Notes: generated by a model not told the origin, from the letters alone. A stretch of DNA of 64,000 nt from Synergistes jonesii (GCF_000712295.1 NZ_JMKI01000031.1:1-64000), one strand, 5' to 3'. Positions 16,226-25,493 are shown, numbered from the stretch's first letter. Program-made: numbers and translations.

Positions 16226-16897
16226 ATGAAATCTCAGAGAAATATCGTCTATCAGATAACGCGCTTCATCGTCTCGATATATTTCCACATCTACCACAGA
16301 ATCTCCGTTTACGGCACGGAAAAAATTCCGCGCGGGCGCGCGGTGATCGTCGCGTCCAATCACGCGAGCTACCTTGACCCGCCGCTCGTCGGCTACGCCT
16401 TCTACCCGCGCTATCTGAAGTTCATCGCGTGGGACAAATTATTTTCCTTCAAACCCTTCGGCGCCTTTCTGCGCATCATGGGCACGCTGCCGGTGTCGCA
16501 GGAAAACAAAAACAGCTCCGCAGCGCTGCTGCGCCAAGCGATAGGCTACGTCAGCGGGGGCTTCGACCTCTTCATCTGCCCCGAAGGGCACAGGACGGAG
16601 GACGGGCTGCTGCACCCGCTCGAAGGCGGCGTCGCGATCATGGCGCTCAAGACCGGCGCGCCCGTCGTCCCGGTCTACTGCGCCGGCACATACCGCGCCC
16701 TTTCACCTCATATGAAATTTCCGCGCCCCTGCAAGCTTTCGGTGACATTCGGCGACGCGATCGATCCCGCGGGGATAGACGAAAATCTGCCCGACAAGGA
16801 GAAGCGCCGCTACATTTTAGACAGGATAGAAGAATTTTATAAAGCGGAAGACGCGAAGGACAAGGAAAAATATCCGCTCAAGCCACAGCGGGCGTAA
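16226..16897 (+). CDS. plsC: Lysophospholipid acyltransferase family protein (PlsC-like)
   Basis: Adds the second acyl chain to lysophosphatidate, making phosphatidic acid at the membrane. 223 residues. The HX4D motif is ASNHASYLDPPLVG, block II is GTLPVSQENKNSS, the PEGxR-like motif is CPEGHRTEDG, and block IV is GAPVVPVYCAGTYR. GAGGGGG precedes ATG 16226. It is one of the few plus-strand genes and a stand-alone unit ending in the terminator at 16915. Confidence 0.9.
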   Translation: MKSQRNIVYQITRFIVSIYFHIYHRISVYGTEKIPRGRAVIVASNHASYLDPPLVGYAFYPRYLKFIAWDKLFSFKPFGAFLRIMGTLPVSQENKNSSAALLRQAIGYVSGGFDLFICPEGHRTEDGLLHPLEGGVAIMALKTGAPVVPVYCAGTYRALSPHMKFPRPCKLSVTFGDAIDPAGIDENLPDKEKRRYILDRIEEFYKAEDAKDKEKYPLKPQRA

Positions 16898-16914
16898 AAA
16901 GGCAAAAAAACAGC

Positions 16915-16952
16915 GGCCGGCGCGCTTGAAGAGACTCCTTCAAGCGCGCCGC
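16915..16952 (+). terminator. Intrinsic terminator after plsC
   Basis: GGCGCGCTTGAAG pairs with CTTCAAGCGCGCC across a short loop, and GCTTTCGTCTT follows. The stem is long enough to act in both directions and may also stop transcription from the permease gene to its right. Confidence 0.75.
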
Positions 16953-17089
16953 TTTCGTCTTGCTTGCAAAAAAATTTTTACTTTAACTGTCAATGTACAC
17001 GAAACGCCGCAGCTGGCTGTTATCAGCACCGACGTTTGTTCTCCTATTAGACGCTAAGGTTTACTAAAATATATTTTTTGCTACAGGCT

Positions 17090-18463
17090 CTATGCTCTAC
17101 TGTTCTCGCAGATTTCTTCCGTTGTGTTGGTTGGAGAAGGAATAAATGGCTCCCAATTTACAGGATCGTGTCTCTGTTGATATTTCGCGTACATATACAA
17201 CAGCGCGCCTATGAAAAAATAAATGCCAAGGGCAATCCATGTAGCAGCATCCATGGCAACAACACATTGATATAAACAGTAGACACAGAATAGCATGGAC
17301 TCAATACCCATAAAAACCCCAAACGGGCACACATACGGCCGCTTCCACTCCGGGTGCGTTTTCCTAAGTTTAAGGAAGGAGAGGGAGACAAAGAGGTATA
17401 TAATACCTGCCGCGCCTACTGTTATTGTAAAAATATAGTTTATCCATGCTTCGGGTGCCATTATGCAAAAATAGAGCGAGCATATATAGACGACTAAATT
17501 AGCGACCCATGGCTGCCCCCATCTATTTATTTCTGCAAGTTTTTTTGGAACCTGCCTTTGAACGGCAGCGCCGAAAATTGTTCTTGATGCGGCTAACCAA
17601 AATCCAGACAGAGTTGTAACGCATGTGATAGCCCCCATAATTACAATGACCAGTGCAAGCCAGTGTATTCCAATCATGTCTGCGACTCTTGGATCGACAA
17701 TATCTGCCTTTGCAATCCAATCATTTGAGACAATACCCGCAACGCCTACGATTGCCAATCCATAGACTAGAAAAGTACATAACATACTACCAACGAATCC
17801 TAAAATGATTTTCTTTTTAGAAAAATTTGATTCTTCTACAAGTTGAGGTATCAGGTCAAAGCCAATAAATTTAAACATTAATAACCCTAACCCTGCTGAA
17901 AGACCGGCCAGCCCCTTGGGGAACCACGGCGAAAGGTTCTTCCAATGCCACTGCTCATTGAAGATAAAAATCAAGGATGCTAACACTGAAATAACTAATG
18001 TGCTCCAAAACATCATATTTTGGATTTTCGCCAAATGTTTTATTTCTAAATTTACCATTATAAACCACAAAGATATAATAAAACACGCTAAAATTTTTAA
18101 CTCAATGAAATTCAAAGGGTATAAATAGGATATCATGGTAGATATTCCAATAGTTACATTCGGCATTGCAGATAGGTATAGTAAAAACATAAACCAGCCT
18201 ACAATCCAGCCTATATCCCAATTATATGCATTGCTCGTCCAAATATTTTCCCCTCCAGCAAATGGCAACATTGCCGTCATCTCCGTATAAATTAAACAAA
18301 GCGGCATTAATATAATGCCACATGCAAGAAGGCACAGTAACGAGCTAGGACCAGTGAGTTCAAACCAGTATCTGATTTCCACCATCCACGCTGCTATCAT
18401 ACCTCCAGCCGCCATGGCTATAATTTGAGACAGCGTTAATTCTTTCCTTAATACGTGAGCCAC
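17090..18463 (-). CDS. APC-family amino acid permease
   Basis: Polytopic transporter of 457 residues with about twelve hydrophobic segments. The N-terminus LTLSQIIAMAAGGMIAAWMVE fits the APC superfamily first helix, and FAGGENIWTSNAYNWDIGWIVGW the second and third. KFIGFDLIPQLVEESNFSKK is the loop seen in amino acid permeases. The start is GTG 18463 with AGAAGGAGG upstream. Codon use is clearly more AT-rich than in neighbouring genes. With the following hydrolase gene it looks like one transferred uptake/catabolic unit; the substrate is unknown. Confidence 0.88.
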   Translation of the reverse strand: MAHVLRKELTLSQIIAMAAGGMIAAWMVEIRYWFELTGPSSLLCLLACGIILMPLCLIYTEMTAMLPFAGGENIWTSNAYNWDIGWIVGWFMFLLYLSAMPNVTIGISTMISYLYPLNFIELKILACFIISLWFIMVNLEIKHLAKIQNMMFWSTLVISVLASLIFIFNEQWHWKNLSPWFPKGLAGLSAGLGLLMFKFIGFDLIPQLVEESNFSKKKIILGFVGSMLCTFLVYGLAIVGVAGIVSNDWIAKADIVDPRVADMIGIHWLALVIVIMGAITCVTTLSGFWLAASRTIFGAAVQRQVPKKLAEINRWGQPWVANLVVYICSLYFCIMAPEAWINYIFTITVGAAGIIYLFVSLSFLKLRKTHPEWKRPYVCPFGVFMGIESMLFCVYCLYQCVVAMDAATWIALGIYFFIGALLYMYAKYQQRHDPVNWEPFIPSPTNTTEEICENSRA

Positions 18464-18500
18464 TTGTATTACCTCCTTCTAATCTATAAATATTTTGAAT

Positions 18501-19202
18501 TTACTTTATTTTTCCTTCTATAATAGCTATTGTTTCATCTGTTGAAAGAACGTTGCAATAAATTATGTTCATTATTTTCAGTTCCATATGATGCAAGGTC
18601 ATATCAGGCGCCGCACAACAATCTTCCACACATATCACTTTAAAACCATGGTCAGCTAGCACCCTTACTGTTCCTGCAACACATTGATCTGTAACAACGC
18701 CGGTAACAATGATTGTGTCAATACCCATATTTCTCATCAATTCCGAATAGTTTGTACCAAGACTGACACTATCAGTTGTTTTATTCACGACGATATCGTC
18801 TCCCTGCGGAGCTATATCATCCATCATTTCAGCGCCTTCAGAGGTGATTGGAACCAAAATATTATTCCACCCAGATGTGCTCTGCACACGAGCTCTGTCA
18901 GATCCATTGGCTTTTAGTGACGCGATTCTGCCGTATGTAACTTCTATTTTATGTTTTCTACAACATTCTATTAAGCGCTTATTATTAGGAATCGTTACCT
19001 TCTCTACATAATCAAAATATGGCTCCCAACGTTCCCACTCTCCCCTTTCCTTAAAAAGAAGGGCGTCAAAACCGTCTTTTGCAAGAAAATGCTTTTGCAT
19101 GTCAACAATGAGCAGTGCCGTCCTTGAGGGAATAATTTCAATCTCTGGCAACTCACTCATCTCTTGATAGTAAAAGGAAAGATATTTTGTATTGGCTTTC
19201 AT
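18501..19202 (-). CDS. Isochorismatase-family cysteine hydrolase
   Basis: 233 residues from ATG 19202, the in-frame start best spaced from GAGGTG. The catalytic triad is present: Asp in ALLIVDMQKHFL, Lys in IVVNKTTDSVSLGTN, Cys in TGVVTDQCVAGTVRVL. Relatives hydrolyse amides such as nicotinamide, ureidoacrylate or N-carbamoyl compounds. It is upstream of the permease gene, suggesting that an imported amide is processed. AT-rich, like the permease. The substrate cannot be read from the sequence. Confidence 0.88.
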   Translation of the reverse strand: MKANTKYLSFYYQEMSELPEIEIIPSRTALLIVDMQKHFLAKDGFDALLFKERGEWERWEPYFDYVEKVTIPNNKRLIECCRKHKIEVTYGRIASLKANGSDRARVQSTSGWNNILVPITSEGAEMMDDIAPQGDDIVVNKTTDSVSLGTNYSELMRNMGIDTIIVTGVVTDQCVAGTVRVLADHGFKVICVEDCCAAPDMTLHHMELKIMNIIYCNVLSTDETIAIIEGKIK

Positions 19203-19501
19203 TTCCATCACCTCTATTTTTAGTATAGGCTTAAAATATAACACTGTAATACACATTTTTAGCTAAAATCAAACAAGAGTATTTGATTCTTGTTGTCATT
19301 TAACCAATTGAATACCTTGTATACCTAATGTTTAACAAAAGATATTACTTTTCATAATCAACAATACCCGCGCCGAAGACATATCTCTATCTGTACTTGA
19401 AAGTGTCACTTGCAGGTCATTTGCAGACGAATCATCCTCTTAGCTATACATATAGTTCTATGGTATAACGCGCTGATTAAGATAGGTTTCTATCCGGCCT
19501 T
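19203..19501. other. AT-rich intergenic region
   Basis: About 300 bases containing the promoter region of the hydrolase/permease pair. I see no gene, no clear hairpin with a T-run and no convincing repeat. It marks the shift from the AT-rich pair to the GC-rich operon ending at 19502. Confidence 0.4.
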
Positions 19502-20254
19502 TTAATACAACCCCGCCGTTTCGCCGCCGTCTATGCGGATGTCGGCGCCGGTGATGTATTTCGCGTCGTCGGAGGCGAGGAAGGCGTAGAGCTTGCCTAT
19601 CTCTTCCGGCTCGGCGTGGCGCTTCATCGGGATGCCCTCGTTGACCTTGGCGAGCATCTCTTCGGTGTATTCCGCCTTCTGCATCGGCGTGAGAACGTAG
19701 CCGGGACAGACGCAGTTCACACGCACGGCGGGAGCGAGTTCCAGCGCCATGCTTTTCGTAAGCAGGATGACTCCGGCCTTCGAGGCGTTGTAGTCGGCGT
19801 ACCAACGATGTCCTTCGGTGCCGTTCGTGGATGCGGTCATGAGGATGACGCCGCTCTTCTGCCTGGCCATGCGGCGCGCCGCTTCGCGCGCGCAGAGGAA
19901 CATCCCGTTGAGGTTTATGTCTATTACCTTCTTCCACTGTTCGTAGGAGATATCGACAAAGTCGCCCCTGATGCTTATGCCGGCGTTGGAGACGAGGACG
20001 TCAACGCCGCCGAGTTCGCCGTCCATCTTCTCGAATGCTCTCCGCACCTCTTCCTCTTTACTGACATCGCAATGGCAGTATCCGGCGAAGGAGGGGTTTT
20101 CCGCCATCGCCCTCTCCGCCGCCTCTCTGTTGTAGTCGACGACAAAGACTCTCGCAGCTGCTTCCGCGAACACCTGCGCGGTCGCAAGCCCTATGCCGCT
20201 TGCGGCGCCCGTGATCATTACCCTTTTTCCTCTCAGTTCTTCGTAGCGCGCCAT
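19502..20254 (-). CDS. Short-chain dehydrogenase/reductase
   Basis: NAD(P)-dependent oxidoreductase, 250 residues. Cofactor motif TGAASGIGLATA, with an acidic VVDYNRE after strand 2 that favours NAD(H). NAG is in VLVSNAGISIRG, catalytic Ser in MTASTNG, and YxxxK in YNASKAG. The C-terminus ITGADIRIDGGE is the usual SDR ending. It is the last gene of the operon starting at 25162. Two different SDRs in one operon suggest sequential oxidations of a hydroxylated compound; the substrate is unknown. Confidence 0.88.
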   Translation of the reverse strand: MARYEELRGKRVMITGAASGIGLATAQVFAEAAARVFVVDYNREAAERAMAENPSFAGYCHCDVSKEEEVRRAFEKMDGELGGVDVLVSNAGISIRGDFVDISYEQWKKVIDINLNGMFLCAREAARRMARQKSGVILMTASTNGTEGHRWYADYNASKAGVILLTKSMALELAPAVRVNCVCPGYVLTPMQKAEYTEEMLAKVNEGIPMKRHAEPEEIGKLYAFLASDDAKYITGADIRIDGGETAGLY

Positions 20255-20280
20255 TGTATCGCCCCCAGGTGAAAAATAAA

Positions 20281-21396
20281 TTATGAGATTTTAACCATTA
20301 TTTTCCTTGCCCTTCCGGTGACGACGGGAAAGTATCCTTGCAGCTCCTCGTCCAATGAACTGTCTCCCGTGTCAACGATCAGGCTTTTGCCGAAAAGCTG
20401 CGCCATCTTCGCGGGCGTCGCGATGACCGTGATATTTTCTTTCGGTATCATGCGGATGACGTCGGGGCTCAACTGCTGGTTGCCGCGTCCAAAAATATGT
20501 CCCTGTCCGCCGATCACGGTGACGATCAGAGCCCTCCTTTCTCTCTCGATTCCGGCGAGCAGTTTTTTTATCTCCGCCTCCGTCAAATCCCGCCCTGCCA
20601 GCCTTCCATCCATCACGGCATCCACGCCGAGCAGCGTTCCGTCGACTTCGAGGCGTTCCAAGAGCCGCATGGTTGTCGAGCCCGAGCCGACGAGGTATAG
20701 CGTACCTGGTTCCATGCAGCCCGCCACGTACGCCGCAAGCTCCGCAGCCTCTTCCGCCGCGGTGCCGCCGCTGCCGATTTTGCGGTCCTGCATGAATTCG
20801 CGGTCGTCCGGCACCTTCATGTAGCCGTAAAGCCGCGCGCGTACGACGTTGTCGCGGAAAGCCTCTTCGTCTATGTCGACGACTTCGGCGGAGGCGAAGC
20901 GCTTCGCCAGGCCGAGCAGGAATCTGCCGACGAGTATGCCCGCCGCGCCGGGCCGTTTCGCGTAAACGGCGGAGTGTATCTTCACGCCCGCGGGGATGCC
21001 GACTACAGGCACGCTTTCGCCGACTACTGCGCAGACGTCGCGCGCCGTGCCGTCGCCGCCGGCAAATACGATAAGAGCGACTCCGCGCTCCAACATCATT
21101 TTCGCCGCGCGCTTTGTGTCTGCCGGGGTCGTATGCGCGGATGGTTCAAAGAGCGGCTCCGTCCTTATCCCGTATTTCTTAAGCAGGTCGGCCCCCATCA
21201 CGCCCGAGGGGCTGTAAAAGAGGCAGTCTCCCGCGCTTTCGGCGAACGCTTTCACGGCCTCCTCGGCGCGGGCGCCGGCCGCAGGCTCAGCGCCGAGTTC
21301 AAGGGCCCGGCGGAGGATGTCTTCTCCGTCGGTACCCTTGAGGGCTACCTTGCCCCCCATTCCTGCCACAGGGTTGATGAGGAAGCCGACCTTCAT
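20281..21396 (-). CDS. ATP-NAD kinase-like protein (AcoX/COG3199 type)
   Basis: 371-residue diacylglycerol/NAD-kinase fold protein. The N-terminus MKVGFLINPVAGMGGKVALKGTD is typical, followed by the phosphate motif FAGGDGTARDVCAVV and GIPAGVKIHSAVYA. Such proteins occur in acetoin-catabolic operons (AcoX) with no proven reaction. The gene starts three bases after the gcvPB stop, so it is translationally coupled to it. Its presence with P-protein subunits suggests a nucleotide-cofactor role or phosphorylation of a pathway intermediate. Confidence 0.8.
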   Translation of the reverse strand: MKVGFLINPVAGMGGKVALKGTDGEDILRRALELGAEPAAGARAEEAVKAFAESAGDCLFYSPSGVMGADLLKKYGIRTEPLFEPSAHTTPADTKRAAKMMLERGVALIVFAGGDGTARDVCAVVGESVPVVGIPAGVKIHSAVYAKRPGAAGILVGRFLLGLAKRFASAEVVDIDEEAFRDNVVRARLYGYMKVPDDREFMQDRKIGSGGTAAEEAAELAAYVAGCMEPGTLYLVGSGSTTMRLLERLEVDGTLLGVDAVMDGRLAGRDLTEAEIKKLLAGIERERRALIVTVIGGQGHIFGRGNQQLSPDVIRMIPKENITVIATPAKMAQLFGKSLIVDTGDSSLDEELQGYFPVVTGRARKIMVKIS

Positions 21397-21399
21397 AGC

Positions 21400-22965
21400 C
21401 TATCTGGGCTCAAAGTACCCTTTGTACTTTTTGTTATAGGCGCGCCAAGTGATAGCATACTTTGCCGGGTCGTCAAAGTAGTCATGGTCGATATGGTGCA
21501 CCGTGCTGTTGACGGGGGCCCGCCTGACCGCTTCCGGTTCTTCGTAGCACATGCGCGCTATCTCGGCGAGTACGGCGGTATAATCGTCGAGGTCCTGTTT
21601 TGAGTACGATTCGCTGGGCTCGATGGTGAAGGGCTCGGGTATTACCCAAGGCTCATGGCTCGACCAGTAGTGCGTGCCGAAGTCGGCGACGCAGCGCTGC
21701 ACGTCGGCGGTGCCGAAGCCTGTGTCCTCCTTGAGCTTCTGCCAGCTGTAGCGGGCCTGTTCGACGCGCGGGCGGTGGTTCGGGAAGCTGATCGAAGCGC
21801 CCCTGATCGCGAGTATCTTCTTCATACAATAGTTGTTGTTGAGGACGGCGACGCGCGAGACCTCGCGCAGTCCCTCCGCTCCGAGGGACATGATCCAGGA
21901 GTAGGCTTTTACGACGACGGGAGCGATCCCCCAGAAGGATTTGATCTTGCCGCATGATTTCGGAAGATCGAAGTCAAGGTAATAGCCCTTCTCCGGCGAA
22001 TGTTCGACGAGAGGGACCGGCATGTAGGGGCGCAGCTCTTTCTTCGCCGCCACCATTCCCGTGGCCGGGCCGCCGCAGCCGTGCGGCGCGCCGAATGTTT
22101 TGTGAAGGTTGAAGAAGGACATGTCGAAGTCCGCTTCGACGGTGCGCGTGACGCCTAACAGTCCGTTGGCGTTCGCCTGGTCGTAGCAGCAGAGGATCCC
22201 TCTCTCGTGGGCTATGCGGGTGAACTCTTTGATGCGAACGTTGAATATCCCCGTATCCTCGGGGTTGGTGAAGAATATCGCCGCCGTGTGGTCGGAAACG
22301 GCCGCCTTGAAGGCCTCTATGTCGGGGTATCCCTCGGCGTCGGGCTGGATTATCGTCACTTTGTAGCCTTTGACGATAGGGACGGCGCAGTCGGCGGGGT
22401 GTGAGAAGAGAGTAGTGATTATCTCGTCGCGCTTATTTTCCTCGCCCATGTCGCGCCAGTAGGCCCGGACGATCGAAGCAAGCGCAAGGACGCCGTGCGA
22501 GCCGCCGCCGGGCTGCATCGAGAAGACGTCGAGGCCGGATATCTCCTTGAAGAGCTCGCCGGTCCTATAGAACAGCTCAAGGATGCCTTGGGCGGTCCCT
22601 TCAGGCTGCAGCGGGTGCATCTCCGACAGCTTCGCATCTCCCGCGAGACGCTCGTTTACCTTCGGGTTGTACTTCATGGTGCAGGTCCCCTGGCCGATGT
22701 CGATGTTGCCGTCTACGCCGATGTTTTCCTGCGAGAGGTGGTTGTAATGGCGCACGAGCTGGAGTTGGGCGACTTCCGGAAGCTTGGGGCTTTCCTTGCG
22801 CAGCATGGCGGACGGCAGGGAGGCGACGGCCTCTTCCGCGGACGTGCATTCGCAGCAGGGGCCGGGCACAAGTACGGCGCGCGCGCCGGGTTCGCTTATC
22901 TCGTATATGATAGGTTCGTTCCATTTGGCCTGATGAAACCGCTTCATTCTTTCCAGATTGTTCAT
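21400..22965 (-). CDS. gcvPB: Glycine dehydrogenase (decarboxylating) subunit 2, GcvPB
   Basis: PLP-binding half of split P-protein, 521 residues. The PLP Lys is in FFNLHKTFGAPHGCGGPATG, and other family blocks are MKYNPKVNERLAGD, SMQPGGGSHGVLALASIVRAYW and LLYTNPEDTG-like FFTNPEDTGIFNV. In the glycine cleavage system it decarboxylates glycine and passes aminomethyl to the lipoyl arm of H-protein. GGAGG precedes ATG 22965. No gcvT or gcvH is nearby; the neighbours are SDRs and a kinase, which is unusual. Confidence 0.92.
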   Translation of the reverse strand: MNNLERMKRFHQAKWNEPIIYEISEPGARAVLVPGPCCECTSAEEAVASLPSAMLRKESPKLPEVAQLQLVRHYNHLSQENIGVDGNIDIGQGTCTMKYNPKVNERLAGDAKLSEMHPLQPEGTAQGILELFYRTGELFKEISGLDVFSMQPGGGSHGVLALASIVRAYWRDMGEENKRDEIITTLFSHPADCAVPIVKGYKVTIIQPDAEGYPDIEAFKAAVSDHTAAIFFTNPEDTGIFNVRIKEFTRIAHERGILCCYDQANANGLLGVTRTVEADFDMSFFNLHKTFGAPHGCGGPATGMVAAKKELRPYMPVPLVEHSPEKGYYLDFDLPKSCGKIKSFWGIAPVVVKAYSWIMSLGAEGLREVSRVAVLNNNYCMKKILAIRGASISFPNHRPRVEQARYSWQKLKEDTGFGTADVQRCVADFGTHYWSSHEPWVIPEPFTIEPSESYSKQDLDDYTAVLAEIARMCYEEPEAVRRAPVNSTVHHIDHDYFDDPAKYAITWRAYNKKYKGYFEPR

Positions 22966-22980
22966 TGAAAGAGCCTCCTT

Positions 22981-24366
22981 TTACGCCAGAATCTCGTCCA
23001 GTGCCGAAGCAAGGGCCTTTATGTCGTCCGCCGAGGTCTGCTCTGTAACGGCGATAAGCATGCAGCCCTCAAGCTCGGGAAAATCTTTGCCGAGGTCGTA
23101 GCCGCCGAGGATGCCCCTTTCGAGCAGCTTTTCGTTGATCTCGGCCACCGTGCGGCCGCTCTCAGAGAAATCGGCGACGGCCTCCTGAAACGGTGTGCCC
23201 GAGAATCTGTCGAAGGAGAGTCCCTTCACGCCGGAGAGCGCCTTCTTAAGACAGCCCAGACGCTGCACTACGGCCTCGCCAAGCTCCCTCATGCCCTGAG
23301 GGCCCATGGCCGCTAAGTAAACGCCGGCCGCTATGCCCCAGAGCGCCGCATGGGTCCCGACGAATTCCTTGGCGCCGTCGCGGTTGGCGAAGGAGGTGCG
23401 CTCCCAGAGGACGTCGCCGAATCCCCATTCTTTCTCGCTCGTCGGCGCTATGCCGAAGAGGCGGGAGGGATATTCGTCGACGAAGCGCGGCTCGTCCTTC
23501 GTTGCGATGAAGCCCGCCACCCCTCCGCCGTAGTTCATGTGCAGCCCCAGCGCCTGGATGTCGCCGCAGGCTATATCGGCTCCGTACTGCGAGGGAGGCG
23601 CGAGCAGGCCCAGCGTCGAGGGTTCGACATAGGCCACCATGAGCGCGCCCTTGGCGTGGGCCATGTCGGCGATCTCCTGCGCCTTCTCTTCAATGATGCC
23701 GAAAAAGTTCGGATTCATCACGAGCACGGCCGCGACCTCCTCCGTCAGCTTCTCCTTGAGGCTGTCGAGGCAGATGCGTCCCGTTTTTGAGTTATAATCG
23801 ACATAGGTGATTTCAACGTCGGGCTGTAGGTACGTCCGCAGCACCGCCAGCGTGTCGGGGTTGACGTTGCGCGGCACCAGCGCCTTTTTGCGACGGGCGA
23901 TGCGCGCAGCCATGCGAAGAGCCGTGCCGACCGCCTGGCCGCCGTCGTAGCTGGGGACGTTGCAGACATCCATATCGAGCAGCTCGGCCATCATCGACTG
24001 GTACTCGAACATCGCCTGAAAGCGCCCGTGGTCTTCGTAGGGCTCGCCTGCGTAGGCGGTGAGGAATTCGGAGCGCCCCGCCACCTCGTCGACGACCGCG
24101 GGGACGTAGCGGTTATAGCAGCCGGCTCCCAGAAAGCAGACGAGCTCCCGCGCGGTTTTGTTTTTACCAAGCATCGCGCCGACGTGACGGGCGAGCCCGG
24201 CCTCGTCGCAGAACGGTTCGGGCAGCTTCATCGCCCGCTTCATGCGCATATCCTCGGGTATGTCGGCGATGAGCTCTTCGATCGAATCCACGCCGATAAA
24301 TTTGAGCATCTCTGCCTGAACGGACGCCTCAGAGTTGGGAATGTAGGGGTACACCTTCTTTGACAT
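22981..24366 (-). CDS. gcvPA: Glycine dehydrogenase (decarboxylating) subunit 1, GcvPA
   Basis: N-terminal-type half of split P-protein, 461 residues, usual length. Diagnostic blocks are YIPNSEASVQAEML near the start, CFLGAGCYNRYVPAVVDE, FLTAYAGEPYEDHGRFQAMFEYQ (read here in two parts around TAYAGE), and EKEWGFGDVLWERTS. It supports the PLP subunit and shapes the active site but lacks the PLP Lys. TAGGAGGAG precedes ATG 24366. It lies 15 bases upstream of gcvPB and follows an SDR gene in the same operon. Confidence 0.92.
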   Translation of the reverse strand: MSKKVYPYIPNSEASVQAEMLKFIGVDSIEELIADIPEDMRMKRAMKLPEPFCDEAGLARHVGAMLGKNKTARELVCFLGAGCYNRYVPAVVDEVAGRSEFLTAYAGEPYEDHGRFQAMFEYQSMMAELLDMDVCNVPSYDGGQAVGTALRMAARIARRKKALVPRNVNPDTLAVLRTYLQPDVEITYVDYNSKTGRICLDSLKEKLTEEVAAVLVMNPNFFGIIEEKAQEIADMAHAKGALMVAYVEPSTLGLLAPPSQYGADIACGDIQALGLHMNYGGGVAGFIATKDEPRFVDEYPSRLFGIAPTSEKEWGFGDVLWERTSFANRDGAKEFVGTHAALWGIAAGVYLAAMGPQGMRELGEAVVQRLGCLKKALSGVKGLSFDRFSGTPFQEAVADFSESGRTVAEINEKLLERGILGGYDLGKDFPELEGCMLIAVTEQTSADDIKALASALDEILA

Positions 24367-24379
24367 GTGGAAACTCCTC

Positions 24380-25162
24380 CTATGCTATGCCGCCGCCGTC
24401 GACGACGAGCGATGAGCCTGTCACCCAAGGGGCCATGCCGCTGCAGAGGAAGAATACGCACATCGCGACGTCCCGCGGCTCGCCCAGGCGCGCCATCGGG
24501 CGCCGGGCGCACTCCTCCTTGTATTTTTCATCATACACGCCGCCTAACTGTTCGCACTCGCTCTTGAGCATCGGCGTGTCGATGTCGCCAGGGCAGACAC
24601 AGTTCACGTTTATATTGTCGGGGCCGTGGTCTATGGCCATCGCGCGCGTCATATTCCACACGCCGCCCTTTGCGGCGCAATACGAAACGGCACGGTCTCC
24701 GCCCTTGAGCGCCCAGCCGGAGCCTATGTTGACGATCTTGCCGCCGCCGGATCTCTTCATGTGCGGCACGACATGCTTGCTCATGAGGAATACGCTTTTG
24801 AGCGTTACATCGAGCGCGAGATCCCAGTCGCTTTCGGAGAGCGTCTCCACAGTATGGCGGCGCGCGACGCCGGCGCAGTTCACAAGGATGTCGATCCTCG
24901 AATATCTTTTGGCGACGCCGTCGGCAAGCGTCCTGCAGTCGGCCTCCTTCGTAACGTCGCAGCTGACGAATTCGGCCTTCCCTCCTGCCTCTTTGATCTC
25001 ACGTTCGACCTTGCGTGCAAGTTCATCGTTGATGTCGGCGATCACCACGGAGACGCCGGCGCTCGCAAAGAAGCGTGCGATACCCGCGCCGATACCCGAG
25101 GCGGCGCCCGTCACGATCGCCGTCTTGCCCTTCATTCCGCAAAGTTCGTTCAGATCCAACAT
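24380..25162 (-). CDS. Short-chain dehydrogenase/reductase, first gene of the orphan gcvP operon
   Basis: About 260 residues from ATG 25162, which has AAAGGAG upstream; an in-frame start at 25222 would run into the promoter. TGAASGIGAGIA is the cofactor motif, VIADINDE points to NAD(H), CAG replaces the usual NAG in ILVNCAGVARR, and Ser is in NIGSGWALKG with YCAAKGG as YxxxK. The ending is TGSSLVVDGGGIA. It is 13 bases upstream of gcvPA. The GntR regulator is divergent. Confidence 0.88.
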   Translation of the reverse strand: MLDLNELCGMKGKTAIVTGAASGIGAGIARFFASAGVSVVIADINDELARKVEREIKEAGGKAEFVSCDVTKEADCRTLADGVAKRYSRIDILVNCAGVARRHTVETLSESDWDLALDVTLKSVFLMSKHVVPHMKRSGGGKIVNIGSGWALKGGDRAVSYCAAKGGVWNMTRAMAIDHGPDNINVNCVCPGDIDTPMLKSECEQLGGVYDEKYKEECARRPMARLGEPRDVAMCVFFLCSGMAPWVTGSSLVVDGGGIA

Positions 25163-25206
25163 ATCGTTTTCTCCTTTGCAAATTTTTCGAAATCTATATG
25201 TATCCA

Positions 25207-25259
25207 TTGTATACACTAACATCTGCCTAATTTATATATTATTTAGAGAAGATTGTCAA
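25207..25259 (-). promoter_or_regulatory. Promoter of the orphan gcvP operon with GntR-type operator
   Basis: On the minus strand TTGACA (25254-25259) and TATAAA (25231-25236) are separated by 17 bases, a near-consensus sigma-70 promoter. The palindrome TGTATACA (25208-25215, within TTGTATACAC) lies at about +10 to +17. This resembles FadR-subfamily GntR operators, and the divergent neighbour is such a regulator. Repression released by a pathway intermediate is the likely logic. Confidence 0.6.
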
Positions 25260-25493
25260 TACTTTTGCGCGTAATTTAGATTTGGTTGTTAATTGCAAAA
25301 CTAATTTAGACTCTTTTTAGTAATAGGGGCCGCGTTAACTTTCGCAAAAGGACTATAAGAGCGTAAGCGCGTTTGTATTGTAAAAATTCTTTTTATCCGC
25401 GGGCCATGCCCCTGAGTTTTATTTTTTCACTTGCAAATATTTCGGACACTATGTATATTTTAAGCTGGAAGCAAAGCTGGGGGCTGGTTGAAT
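25260..25493. other. Divergent intergenic region, gntR side
   Basis: AT-rich, about 230 bases. It should hold the gntR promoter; TTTTAGTAATAG and TATGTATATTTTAA are possible elements, but I cannot pick a convincing -35/-10 pair. No gene is seen. Confidence 0.3.
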
